A stretch of 64,000 nt of DNA from an uncultured Cellulophaga sp. (GTDB taxonomy: Bacteria > Bacteroidota > Bacteroidia > Flavobacteriales > Flavobacteriaceae): NCBI GenBank assembly GCA_947491225.1, contig CANLIE010000008.1:21306-85305 (forward strand), written 5' to 3'. The position numbers and the translations under genes were made by a program. The notes beneath the pieces are model-generated. The model was not told the DNA's origin. It worked only from the letters and a program-made list of their open reading frames with translations, and searched no databases. This document shows positions 38,192-47,320 of this stretch, one piece after another; the stretch's first letter is position 1; every line of letters starts with the position of its first letter.

Positions 38192-38928
38192 TAACTATAA
38201 TTTTCAAAGGTAATTTCGTCTAAAATGCTTCTTTTTGATTTTTCTGAACTTTCAGTGATTTCTTCAAGAGCAGAATTACTTTGAGTTTTTTCATTTTCTT
38301 GCTTACTCAAATAATCTGAAATAGCTTGAGGTAAAACTTGATATAATTCGAATAGAGCATTTTCTTTACCTGAAAGTAATTTATAGAATTGGTCTCCTGA
38401 TATTTTATAAACTCTGCTATGACTGTATTCTTTTCCATTAATTTCCCCAAACCACTTTTCATTAAAACTGTTTTTCGCTAAGATTTGAACGCAATAGCAA
38501 TTGGCTTTTTTATAGGTATCTGCATATTTTGCTAATTTTTGAAATAAACTTTCAGCAGAACTACTATTCATTGTGTTATGCTTATTTTTTATATCAGCAA
38601 ATAAAGTATCATCAGATGCTTTAATGTCAAAACCGCTTAGGTTTCCCATTTCAAAACCTGTGATTCCGCCTAAAATCTGTTCGTGAAAATTTCCAATGGA
38701 ATTATTTATAGATTTATCAATTTGACGATTTATTTCTGTCTTAATAAGAGTTTCTTCATCTAAATCATTGAATTTAGCATCAAAAGTAAGTTTAATAGTA
38801 TCTATTTTGTTTTTGTAGAACTTCTTTTTACTTACATTGGATTTTGCCTTTAAGTATGATTTATGAAGATTTTCAATGCAATTTAAAAGATGTTCATCAG
38901 ATATAAAGCTTAGATACTTATTCACCAT
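38164..38928 (-). CDS. Type II restriction endonuclease, Eco47II family
   Basis: Cytoplasmic endonuclease of 254 residues. The core GFEMGNLSGFDIKASDDTLFADIKNKHNT followed by MNSSSAESLFQKLAKYADTY is the Eco47II-family pattern, with a PD-(D/E)xK-like arrangement (D-I-K ... A-D-I-K-N-K, about residues 115-135). Eco47II itself cuts GGNCC, so this enzyme probably recognises GGNCC or a close variant; that is transfer from the family. The C-terminus is polar with ELYQVLPQAISDYL. Convergent orientation to its methyltransferase allows separate control. AT-rich composition is similar to the neighbours. Confidence 0.88.
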   Translation of the reverse strand: MVNKYLSFISDEHLLNCIENLHKSYLKAKSNVSKKKFYKNKIDTIKLTFDAKFNDLDEETLIKTEINRQIDKSINNSIGNFHEQILGGITGFEMGNLSGFDIKASDDTLFADIKNKHNTMNSSSAESLFQKLAKYADTYKKANCYCVQILAKNSFNEKWFGEINGKEYSHSRVYKISGDQFYKLLSGKENALFELYQVLPQAISDYLSKQENEKTQSNSALEEITESSEKSKRSILDEITFENYSYYLGFDKLK

Positions 38929-38948
38929 TTTTTAGTCCTATTTTAGGT

Positions 38949-39112
38949 ATAACGAATTTAAACAATATTTTTTGATTTTTGATTTTTTCCGCATTATGCA
39001 CAACAGTAGAATAAAACACATAATAAACTATACGGTCTTATAGGTATTGTTTTTATACTATACAGAATGGACTTTTGTATGTCGGTTTTTAGTCATACAA
39101 ACACTACGTTAC
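38949..39112 (+). repeat. Possible inverted-repeat element beyond the restriction gene
   Basis: ATAACG (38949-38954) opens the gap and CATACAAACACTACGTTAC (39094-39112) closes it. The ATAACG end is complementary to the CGTTAT that closes the element on the far side of the restriction-modification genes (36876-36881). Internal pairing is weaker than in the 61-64 kb elements. The 303-base gap holds no gene. Confidence 0.35.
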
Positions 39113-39163
39113 ACTTAATTTATTTCAGGGTCACATTGCAGAAGGTTGGTTTACAGTAGAGAG

Positions 39164-39184
39164 ATTCTGAAACAAGTTTAGAAT
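39164..39184. repeat. REP-like small hairpin
   Basis: Imperfect palindrome with arms ATTCTGAAAC and GTTTAGAAT just before the endonuclease/phosphatase gene end. Short GATTCTGAAACAAGTT-type repeats are, as far as I recall, widespread between flavobacterial genes. Confidence 0.35.
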
Positions 39185-39231
39185 GACAATCCCCTTGACA
39201 ATACATCACTTAACGGACATAAAAAATATTT

Positions 39232-40305
39232 TTATTTAACCTTCTTTATCAAATACACATATACTGGAAAATGATCACTATAACCTCCTGTATAAGTACC
39301 ACCTGAATAGGTTCTTTTTGGATAGCCTTTATATTTTCCAAAATCAGTTATTAAATAGTCTGAAATAAATATACCTGCTTTCCAAAAAGAATAAGATTCT
39401 TTAGTATTGCTTATTAGATTTCCAGTAAAGAAAATTTGGTCAAAGACATTCCATTTATCACGGTAAGCCAAAGAACCTTCTCCTTTTTTATATAATTTTT
39501 CCATTGGATTGTATAATGATTCTAAGGTAACTTGTCTTATTTTCCCTTTTGTTTTTAGTACTTTCTTTAAACTATCGTCTATTGGATCATCATTAAAATC
39601 TCCCATACTTATTATTTTAGCATTAACATTTAGCTTTAAGACAGAATCTATAATTCGTTTGTTTAATTTAGCAGCAGCTAACCTATTAGGTTTACTTCTA
39701 GCCTCACCTCCACTCCTAGATGGCCAATGATTAACGATAAAATAAAATTCTTCATCATCTAATAGCCCTCCTACAATTAACTGATCTCTTGTATAATCTC
39801 TAAACTCATTTTCTTTAAACAATAGTAGTCTATGACTTTTAAAAGAGGTTGGAGAAAATACTTCTTTTTTATATAATAGAGCCACATCTATTCCTCGTTC
39901 ATCGGGTGAATCAAAATGAATTATTCCATAGTTTTTATTTTGCAAAGAAGACTCTTTTACTAAATCTTGTAAAACTTGTATGTTTTCAACCTCACAAACA
40001 CCTATGATATCTGGAGAAGAATTTATGGTTTTATAGCCTATCTCTGACAAAGCCTTAGATAGATTCTTAAGCTTCTCCTTGTAACGACTAGATGTCCATT
40101 TATCTTTTCCTAATGGTGTTCTATCATCGTCAAATGTCTTAGGATCATTAATTGTATCAAATAAATTTTCAAGGTTATAAAAAGCTACTGTTCTAACTTT
40201 ATATTGTATTCCTTCCTGTGAAAAAGAGTTAATGGTTGTTATAAATGAGATTAGTAGAAAACTAAAAAATCTGGATCTATTAGAAAATGTGTGATTCATT
40301 AACAA
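39232..40305 (-). CDS. Exported endonuclease/exonuclease/phosphatase family protein
   Basis: Predicted exported enzyme of 357 residues: signal peptide (FFSFLLISFITTINSFSQ), then an EEP fold with metal and catalytic motifs FYNLENLFDT (about 42), GVCEVENIQVL (about 100), VNHWPSRSGGEA (about 190), MGDFNDDPID (about 240), and GGYSDHFPVYVYL at the end. The family cleaves phosphodiesters in DNA, RNA or lipids. It is divergent from the TonB receptor gene and shares a short promoter region with it; an extracellular nucleic acid or phosphoester scavenging role together with the receptor and the lamin-tail lipoprotein is plausible. Two ATGs six bases apart leave the start slightly uncertain. Confidence 0.87.
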   Translation of the reverse strand: MLMNHTFSNRSRFFSFLLISFITTINSFSQEGIQYKVRTVAFYNLENLFDTINDPKTFDDDRTPLGKDKWTSSRYKEKLKNLSKALSEIGYKTINSSPDIIGVCEVENIQVLQDLVKESSLQNKNYGIIHFDSPDERGIDVALLYKKEVFSPTSFKSHRLLLFKENEFRDYTRDQLIVGGLLDDEEFYFIVNHWPSRSGGEARSKPNRLAAAKLNKRIIDSVLKLNVNAKIISMGDFNDDPIDDSLKKVLKTKGKIRQVTLESLYNPMEKLYKKGEGSLAYRDKWNVFDQIFFTGNLISNTKESYSFWKAGIFISDYLITDFGKYKGYPKRTYSGGTYTGGYSDHFPVYVYLIKKVK

Positions 40306-40361
40306 GTATTTTTCTTCAAATTAAAGAAAATTCTCTAAAATTTTATACTTTCATCAACTAT

Positions 40362-43097
40362 ATGCAATTATTTATTAATATTTTAGTGTTTATCGTATTC
40401 CTGCAATCTGCAGCTGGGCAAGAAACATACACACTAAAAGGAAAGATAACAGACAAGCAGAAAAGCTCTAACATAAACAATATACTCATACAAGTAGAAG
40501 GAACACAATACAGTCAAAAAATAAACAACGGCTTAATTTCTTTAACCCTAAAAATTAAAGGATCCTATATTTTAAAGATAACAGCTAAAGATTACCATAC
40601 TAAGAGAATCCCTGCTATTATTAATGACCCAATTACAGATTTAGGAATAATTTACTTAGAAAAAGATATTACAATTGAAAAATCTGATAATCTTATCTCC
40701 TTAATAGATAATGATATTTCTAATGAAGATGCTACAACTATTACGTCTGGCTTATTGCAAGCTACAAAAGACATCTTTTTAAGTAGGGCTGCTTTTGATT
40801 TTGGACAAGCTTTTTTTCGTGTTCGAGGATATGATTCTCAATACGGCAAAGTGCTACTAAATGGTATTCCTATGAATAAATTATATGATGGTAGACCTCA
40901 ATGGAATAACTGGGGAGGACTTAATGATGCTACAAGAAATCAAGATTTTACATATACTTTACTACCATCTGATCATAATTTTGGCGGAATCTTAGGCACA
41001 ACAAATATAAGCACAAGACCCTCACTAATTAGACCAGGGACAAGAGTTTCCTTTTCTACATCAAATAGGACTTATGCTGGAAGATTAATGGTTACGCACA
41101 CAGAACCCACAAATAGTAAAGGGTTTTCATATAGTATTTCTACTTCCCGTAGATGGGCAGAAGAAGGTTATATAAATGGTACCATATACGATGCCTTTTC
41201 ATTGTTTGGGGCATTAGAATATAAAATGAACACTAAAAACAGTTTAAACCTAACAGCAATAATAGCATCAAATAGGAGAGGTCGTTCATCTGCTATTACA
41301 GAAGAAGTATTTAACCTAAAAGGGAGAAAGTATAATCCTTATTGGGGAAAACAAAACGGGAATATGCGTAATTCTAGAGAGCGTAAAGTAGAACAACCTA
41401 TTCTTCTTTTAAATCACTTATATGAATCTAAAAAATTTAAATTAAACACAGGTATATCTTATCAATACGGACCTCATACTAAAAGTAGGTTGGGGTATTA
41501 TAATGCATCTAATCCTGATCCTACTTATTATCGTTATCTGCCAAGCTTTTACATCAACAGTTCTATTGGTGCAAATTTTGAAAGTGCAGAAATAGCAAAG
41601 AAAGCATTTCTTAAAAACCCTCAATTAAACTGGCAAAACACATACATATCTAACTCCTCTAGTGAAACTAATCAAGCATTTTACGTTTTATACAATGATG
41701 TAGTAAAAGATAAAACGATAACACTTAATAGCATTGCCAACCTAAAAATAAACAATAAAGTCTCTATGGATTTTGGATTTACGTATAAAAACCTACAATC
41801 AAATAACTATGCAAAAATAAATGATTTATTAGGCTCTAATTTTCATAACGATATAGATCCGTTTTCAAACACAGAAAATGATGTTGAAGGGAACGTACAA
41901 AAAGCAAAAAATGACATTTTTAATTACAACTACAGATTAAATGCTAGCAACATAAATGCTTTTTCCCAAATTAAAGTAAATTATGGTAAGTGGTACGTAT
42001 CTTTAAGTTCTAGTTTAGATAATGTAAATTATGAAAGAAATGGAATTTTTAAAAATGAGCGCTACATAGAGACATCTAAAGGAAAAAGTAACAAAGTCAA
42101 CTTTTCCAATATTAATATTAAAGGTGCTTTTACCTATAAGATAACAGGAAGGCACTGGGTTAGCTCACACTTTGCAGCTCTAAACAAGCCAACTACTATA
42201 CAAAATACTTTTATAAACCCTAGGGAAAACAACACTATTGTACCTAATTTAAAAAAAGAAGAAATAAAATCTATTGATCTTAATTATTACGTGCGCTTAC
42301 CAAATCTAAATGGTAGGGTTTCCTTATTTAACACTACGTTTAAGAATGCAACAGACATAAATTTTTTCTTTGTGGAATCTGGTGTTGGTTCAGATTTTGT
42401 TCAAGAAGTATTAACAGAAATAGGCAAATTACATACAGGAATAGAAATTGGTTTAGAATATGAACTTTCTTCTGCTGTAAAAATATCTGGTGTAGCTGCT
42501 CTTGGTAGCTATGTTTATAGCAAAAACCCCAACGTAACTATAAATTTTGATACTGCTGGCGCAATTGAAGATATTATTAATGTAGATGGGTACGTTGATT
42601 TAGGAAAGAGTAATATTAAAAATTACAAACTGTCTCAAGGGCCACAAAAAGCAATTGCTATAGGGTTAGAATATAGAGATCCTAAATATTGGTGGATTTC
42701 AGGATCTGCAAATTTCTTAGGTAACAACTATGCAAGCATCTCTACCATTACAAGAACAAATAGTTTTTACTTAGACCCAGAAACTGGATCTACTTTTCCT
42801 GAAGCTACCACAGAAAACGTAAATCATTTATTGGCACAGAAAAAAATGGAAGACTTTTATTTGTTGAACATAGTAGGTGGAAAATCTTGGATTATAAAAG
42901 ATAAATACATTAGTATTTTTGCCAGCGTAAACAATGTATTTGATACGCTGTTTAAAACTGGTGGCTATGAACAAAGTAGAAATGGTAATTACGGTCAATT
43001 AGCACAAGATAACATAAGTGGAACACCTTCTTTTGGAACAAAATACTGGTATGGATATGGTAGGACTTATTTTCTAAACATAGCCGTTAGTTTTTAA
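40362..43097 (+). CDS. TonB-dependent receptor with carboxypeptidase-like N-terminal domain
   Basis: Outer-membrane receptor of 911 residues from the ATG at 40362, chosen because it starts directly with the signal peptide MQLFINILVFIVFLQSAAGQ; the ORF extends 25 codons further up but would overlap the divergent gene. A CarboxypepD_reg-like domain (YTLKGKITDKQKSSNINNI) precedes the plug (FRVRGYDSQYGKVLLNGIPMNKLYDGRPQWNNWGGLND, about 150-190) and the beta-barrel. The C-terminal GYGRTYFLNIAVSF ends in an aromatic residue, as barrels do. The lipoprotein gene follows 5 bases downstream, as in receptor-lipoprotein pairs. Its ligand is unknown; the neighbouring exported EEP enzyme suggests nucleotides or phosphoesters. 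Confidence 0.9.
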   Translation: MQLFINILVFIVFLQSAAGQETYTLKGKITDKQKSSNINNILIQVEGTQYSQKINNGLISLTLKIKGSYILKITAKDYHTKRIPAIINDPITDLGIIYLEKDITIEKSDNLISLIDNDISNEDATTITSGLLQATKDIFLSRAAFDFGQAFFRVRGYDSQYGKVLLNGIPMNKLYDGRPQWNNWGGLNDATRNQDFTYTLLPSDHNFGGILGTTNISTRPSLIRPGTRVSFSTSNRTYAGRLMVTHTEPTNSKGFSYSISTSRRWAEEGYINGTIYDAFSLFGALEYKMNTKNSLNLTAIIASNRRGRSSAITEEVFNLKGRKYNPYWGKQNGNMRNSRERKVEQPILLLNHLYESKKFKLNTGISYQYGPHTKSRLGYYNASNPDPTYYRYLPSFYINSSIGANFESAEIAKKAFLKNPQLNWQNTYISNSSSETNQAFYVLYNDVVKDKTITLNSIANLKINNKVSMDFGFTYKNLQSNNYAKINDLLGSNFHNDIDPFSNTENDVEGNVQKAKNDIFNYNYRLNASNINAFSQIKVNYGKWYVSLSSSLDNVNYERNGIFKNERYIETSKGKSNKVNFSNINIKGAFTYKITGRHWVSSHFAALNKPTTIQNTFINPRENNTIVPNLKKEEIKSIDLNYYVRLPNLNGRVSLFNTTFKNATDINFFFVESGVGSDFVQEVLTEIGKLHTGIEIGLEYELSSAVKISGVAALGSYVYSKNPNVTINFDTAGAIEDIINVDGYVDLGKSNIKNYKLSQGPQKAIAIGLEYRDPKYWWISGSANFLGNNYASISTITRTNSFYLDPETGSTFPEATTENVNHLLAQKKMEDFYLLNIVGGKSWIIKDKYISIFASVNNVFDTLFKTGGYEQSRNGNYGQLAQDNISGTPSFGTKYWYGYGRTYFLNIAVSF

Positions 43098-43102
43098 TAA
43101 TT

Positions 43103-44455
43103 ATGAGTAGAAAAATTGTATACAACCTCATCTTCGTCTTAATTTTTAACTTTAGTTGTGTAAAGGATAAAGATTTTGATATTGCAAAAAATGATTGCTC
43201 TACACTAGTTGTAAATTCTACTTTTCAGGATTTAGAAAATCTCGCTTCAAAAGGGATTATTAAAATTCAAGAAGATCTAATTATTGAAGCATACATAACA
43301 TCTTCAGACATTGAAAATAACTTTTTTGGCACTTTACACTTACAAGACAAACCCAGTAATCCAACAATGGGAATTATATTTCATTTAGACCTTAGGGATT
43401 ATCATTTATTATATTATACTGGACACAAAATATTCATTAGACTCAAAGGTCTTTATCTTGACAAAAAAAACGACAGCTATAGAATTGGTGGTTCATTTAC
43501 ATCTTTTGGCAACAAATCTGTAGGAAGATTACCTAGCTTACAAGTTCAAAATCATATTTATGTAGCTTGTAACAATGAAATTGCGTCAGCAACTAAATTA
43601 AATATTGAGGACATCCAAGACAAACACATAAACACACTAATAGAATTAGATAACTTAGAAGTTATTGCAGATGAATTAACAAGCTCTTACGCTGAACCCA
43701 AAGAAGAAACTGAACGTATGTTAACGGATTGTAATGGTACTAAAATTAAACTATTGAATAGTGGTTATGCAGATTTTCAAGCCAATTTACTTCCTCAAAA
43801 AAATGGAAGTATTATTGCTGTTTTAATAAAAGATAAAAGTGAGTATAAATTACGAATAAGGAGCTTAAATGATATTAATTTTAATAATGAGCGTTGCCCA
43901 GAAATAATTACTGAATTTACATCTACATATGTGTTTATTTCTGAAATAGCTGATCCTAACAATAACGCTGGAGCTCGTTTTTTAGAATTATATAATTCTA
44001 GTACAGAACCCATTAGCCTAAATAAATGGAAATTAAATAGGTATACAAATTCTAGCACAGAAATAAGTTCCAGTATAGACTTATCTTCATATATGATTAA
44101 CGCAAAGAGTACATTGGTAATTTCACCTAACGCAACTGAGTTTAAAGCGACTTATGGCTTTGTGCCAGATGTAAGTGTAGGCACCAATAGCCCAGCAGAC
44201 TCTAATGGAGATGACAATATTGAATTAATTGATGCTTTCGGAAATGTTATGGATGTTTTTGGAGTAATAGGAGAGGATGGTTCTAATACAAACCACGAAT
44301 TTGAAGATGGTAAGGCAATTAGAAAAATAGTAGTTAAGCAAGGTAGCAACAAGTTTGACCCTAATGAATGGACAATCTTTAATGATACTGGTAATTCTAG
44401 AACCACTAATTTACCCCAAAACGCTCCTGAAGATTTTTCTCCAGGAATAAGGTAA
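43103..44455 (+). CDS. Surface lipoprotein with DUF5689 and lamin-tail domains
   Basis: Lipoprotein of 450 residues: LIFVLIFNFSC ends in the lipobox Cys at about residue 19. The DUF5689-like domain (about 40-270) begins IKIQEDLIIEAYITSSDIENNFFGTLHLQD, an OB-like fold often seen beside TonB receptors. A lamin-tail domain occupies about 275-400 (YVFISEIADPNNNAGARFLELYNSS...LNKWKLNRYTN). Lamin-tail domains often accompany secreted nucleases in bacteria. It starts 5 bases after the receptor gene, so the two are probably one unit acting together at the outer membrane. Its stop nearly touches the convergent response regulator stop (3-base gap). Confidence 0.83.
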   Translation: MSRKIVYNLIFVLIFNFSCVKDKDFDIAKNDCSTLVVNSTFQDLENLASKGIIKIQEDLIIEAYITSSDIENNFFGTLHLQDKPSNPTMGIIFHLDLRDYHLLYYTGHKIFIRLKGLYLDKKNDSYRIGGSFTSFGNKSVGRLPSLQVQNHIYVACNNEIASATKLNIEDIQDKHINTLIELDNLEVIADELTSSYAEPKEETERMLTDCNGTKIKLLNSGYADFQANLLPQKNGSIIAVLIKDKSEYKLRIRSLNDINFNNERCPEIITEFTSTYVFISEIADPNNNAGARFLELYNSSTEPISLNKWKLNRYTNSSTEISSSIDLSSYMINAKSTLVISPNATEFKATYGFVPDVSVGTNSPADSNGDDNIELIDAFGNVMDVFGVIGEDGSNTNHEFEDGKAIRKIVVKQGSNKFDPNEWTIFNDTGNSRTTNLPQNAPEDFSPGIR

Positions 44456-44458
44456 ACA

Positions 44459-44866
44459 CTATGCTACATCTACAAGTAAATTATGTAAATCCTTAGGAGT
44501 AACAGGTTTTAATATATAGTCACTAACTACAGTATATGTTTTTACTCTTTCAATATCCCTTGGGTCTATAGATGAGCTAATTATATAGATGGTAACATCT
44601 TCTCTATTGTGGTTTGGTATTTTTAGGAAATCCTCTAAAAAATCCCACCCATTCATAATAGGCATATTTAAATCTAAAAATATCAATTTAGGTAATTCTC
44701 TTCCTTCATCTGTCATTTTATTCAATGCAGTTATTGCATCTAGTCCGTTTTCAAAGACATAAATGTTTTCACAAAAACCCACTTGTTTCATAATTCTTTT
44801 AGTCCCATATACAAATATTGGGTCATCATCTATTATACAAGAACTATTAACTTTCTTCATATCCAT
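44459..44866 (-). CDS. Single-domain response regulator
   Basis: Cytoplasmic receiver protein of 135 residues without an output domain. The acidic pocket is IIDDDPIF (about 11-17), the phospho-acceptor Asp is in LIFLDLNMPIMNGWDFL (about 67), the conserved Ser/Thr is in YIISSSIDP (about 100), and the Lys is in DYILKPVTP (about 122). It lies 7 bases downstream of the PAS histidine kinase and is almost certainly its partner. Such stand-alone receivers usually act by protein contact or by passing phosphate onward. Confidence 0.93.
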   Translation of the reverse strand: MDMKKVNSSCIIDDDPIFVYGTKRIMKQVGFCENIYVFENGLDAITALNKMTDEGRELPKLIFLDLNMPIMNGWDFLEDFLKIPNHNREDVTIYIISSSIDPRDIERVKTYTVVSDYILKPVTPKDLHNLLVDVA

Positions 44867-44873
44867 TTTATTT

Positions 44874-47069
44874 CTAGTTCATATTAAAAATTAAGGTAAA
44901 AGTAGTTCCTTTATCAACCTTACTTTCTACATCTATTCTGCCGTTCATTGCTTCTATTTGATTTTTTGTTATAAATAAACCTATACCTTTAGAATCTTTA
45001 TGTTTGTGAAATGTTTTATACATTCCAAAAACCTTATCTCTATGTTTATCTAAATCTATACCTAATCCATTATCACTAAAAGTTAAAACTATTTGATTAT
45101 TTACCTTTCTTGTTGTAATATTTATAATTGGTTTACGGTCAGGTGCTCTATACTTTACACTGTTTGTTAGCAAATTAAGTAGAATACTATCTAAGTAAGC
45201 TGGAACTACTCTTACACAATGAGTTTTTTCTATTTTAACATTCAAAGTTACATTATTGTCATTAAGTTGTGTAATTATACTTTTTCTTACGTTATTCAAT
45301 ACATCAACAATATTAACTTTTTCTAATTTACCTAAAACATTTAATTTAACACTTACTACTTCATTTAAATGTGTAATTGTTTCATTTAAACTTTCTGATG
45401 AATCACTTAACATCTTAACTATTTGTTTTTTCTCTTTTTCATCCTCTTCATTTATTAAAAACCCAGTAAGCATTGATAAGTTTGTAGAATGAGATCTTAG
45501 ATTATGAGACACTATGTGTGCAAAATTTGTGAGACTCTTGTTTTGTTCCGAGGTGATTTTCAATACAGACTTTACTTTATTCTCTGCCTTTTTCCTAGAC
45601 GTAATATCTACAACTTGTGATATAAAATGTGATATATTACCATCTATTTTACTAACTTTTGTAACAGATAGAATAACATAAATGATGTGACCTTTTTTAT
45701 GAAAATATCTTTTTTCTATTTGATAGCCATCTCTTTTTCCTTCTATTAGTTCCTGCAAAAGTTTTAAATCAACAACTAAATCGTCTGGATGCGTAATATC
45801 TTGAAAAGTTAACTTCATTAGCTCTTTAGAAGTATAACCCAAACTAGATGATAGGCTTTTATTTATTTTTAACCAACTACCATCTAAACCAACTAAAGCC
45901 ATACCTACTGCAGAATTGTCAAAAACCCCAGCAAAAGATTCTTTCTTTTTAATCAATTCTAGTTCTGCTTTCTTAAACTCAGTAACATCCCATTTAGCTC
46001 CAACTATTTTTACAGGAACACCATTTTCATCTCTGTGTAAGTCACCAATAGATTTAATATACTTAATGTCTCCATTACTTGATTTTATACGATATTCTGT
46101 GTTAAATTCTTTTTCGTGTATAAGGGATTCTTGCATTTCATTTAAAACCCTTTTCCTATCATCTTCATAAATAGCACTGTTCCAAGCTTCAAAAACGTTA
46201 GAAAAGTTATCTCTATCCAATTCAAAAAGGAGATACATACTATCATCACAACTAAGAACACCTTTCTTAATATTAAAATCCCAGATACCAATATTTGCAG
46301 TCTTAGTGGCAATACTTAGTCTTTTTAGGGTTTCCTGATGTTGAATCTCAGCCTTTTTTCTATCATCTATATCTTGAAAAGTACCTGTTAGCCTTACTAT
46401 TTTATCATTAACAATTTCAGGTTTCCCTATAGTTCTAACCCATTTTTCCACTCCTTCATTCGTTACTATTTTAAGTTCAGCATTCCAAGGAGTTCCACTA
46501 CTAATAGCACTACTTATATACGTTATTATTTTTTTTCTATGATATCCTTTTTTATAAAAATTAATTACTTCTTCTAAGGATGGGGTAAAATCTTCACTAA
46601 CTTTATGTATAGCTTTGGTTATTTTTGTCCAATAAACATTGTTTGTAATTAGGTTTACTTCCCATCCACCAATTTTTGCAATTGCTTGTGCCTTTAATCT
46701 ATATTCTTCCTCGTTCTTTTTATGAGTTACATCTTCAGAAACTATTATTAATCCTCCTATTTTATCTTCTTCAGTTTTCCAAGGGTTTATTTTCCAATTT
46801 AACCATTGTATTTTACCAGACGGCAAAATGGTCTTTTCTCCTTCAAAACTACTGAAGCTTCCTTTTAAACAATGACTATGTATTTCCTTTATCTTGGTTG
46901 AAGTTTTAGGAAAAACATCATAATATGATTTACCTTTTACTTCTTGTATATCTTTCCCCATTTTTTTTAACCATTGATTAGAACATTTAATAAAATTCAT
47001 ATCAACATCAAACACCCCAATTTCTATTGGAGCATCATTAATAAAGTGGTCTATAAGTATAGTATTCAA
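44874..47069 (-). CDS. Multi-PAS sensor histidine kinase
   Basis: Cytoplasmic sensor kinase of 731 residues with no clear membrane segment or signal peptide. Four PAS modules in tandem can be read: about 5-115 (EIGVFDVDMNFIKCSNQWLKK), 125-240 (KIGGWEVNLITNNVYWT), 245-370 (NIGIWDFNIKKGVLSCDDSM) and 375-495 (FAGVFDNSAVGMALVGLDG), each followed by PAC-like strands. The phospho-acceptor region is LTNFAHIVSHNLRSHSTNLSML (about 510-530) and the ATPase has the N box (DSILLNLLTNSVKYRA), G1 (LTFSDNGLGID) and G2 (KGIGLFITKNQ) motifs. The response regulator follows directly. Signals sensed are unknown; redox, light or small ligands are possible for PAS. Confidence 0.93.
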   Translation of the reverse strand: MNTILIDHFINDAPIEIGVFDVDMNFIKCSNQWLKKMGKDIQEVKGKSYYDVFPKTSTKIKEIHSHCLKGSFSSFEGEKTILPSGKIQWLNWKINPWKTEEDKIGGLIIVSEDVTHKKNEEEYRLKAQAIAKIGGWEVNLITNNVYWTKITKAIHKVSEDFTPSLEEVINFYKKGYHRKKIITYISSAISSGTPWNAELKIVTNEGVEKWVRTIGKPEIVNDKIVRLTGTFQDIDDRKKAEIQHQETLKRLSIATKTANIGIWDFNIKKGVLSCDDSMYLLFELDRDNFSNVFEAWNSAIYEDDRKRVLNEMQESLIHEKEFNTEYRIKSSNGDIKYIKSIGDLHRDENGVPVKIVGAKWDVTEFKKAELELIKKKESFAGVFDNSAVGMALVGLDGSWLKINKSLSSSLGYTSKELMKLTFQDITHPDDLVVDLKLLQELIEGKRDGYQIEKRYFHKKGHIIYVILSVTKVSKIDGNISHFISQVVDITSRKKAENKVKSVLKITSEQNKSLTNFAHIVSHNLRSHSTNLSMLTGFLINEEDEKEKKQIVKMLSDSSESLNETITHLNEVVSVKLNVLGKLEKVNIVDVLNNVRKSIITQLNDNNVTLNVKIEKTHCVRVVPAYLDSILLNLLTNSVKYRAPDRKPIINITTRKVNNQIVLTFSDNGLGIDLDKHRDKVFGMYKTFHKHKDSKGIGLFITKNQIEAMNGRIDVESKVDKGTTFTLIFNMN

Positions 47070-47173
47070 AACACATCCTGTTTATTACTAATTATAAAAA
47101 TAATGTTTTTTAAAACAAGTGAGAAATAACTTTCTTTTTTTGTTGTGAAAAGTAAAAAAAACAGCATAAAAAC

Positions 47174-47202
47174 GTTGTTTTTTTATTTTTCACAAAAACA
47201 AC
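47174..47202. repeat. Inverted repeat in the kinase/amidase divergent region
   Basis: Arms GTTGTTTTT / AAAAACAAC with an 11-base spacer, 105 bases upstream of the kinase ATG; a second small palindrome CTACTT...AAGTAG follows at about 47206-47222. Possible operator or small terminator; nothing identifies the binding factor. Confidence 0.3.
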
Positions 47203-47320
47203 ATCTACTTTTTTTAAGTAGATAGTTTCTATATTATAAAAAAATTACTCTTTTTAATCTTTTAAGTGTTTATCTATTTTTTCTTTATAATTACTATATT
47301 TATAGTATAAAGCATAATGA

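Noticed and set aside
40287..40361. 25-codon N-terminal extension of the TonB receptor
   Set aside because: It would put the signal peptide internally and overlap the divergent gene start; ATG 40362 gives a standard signal peptide.
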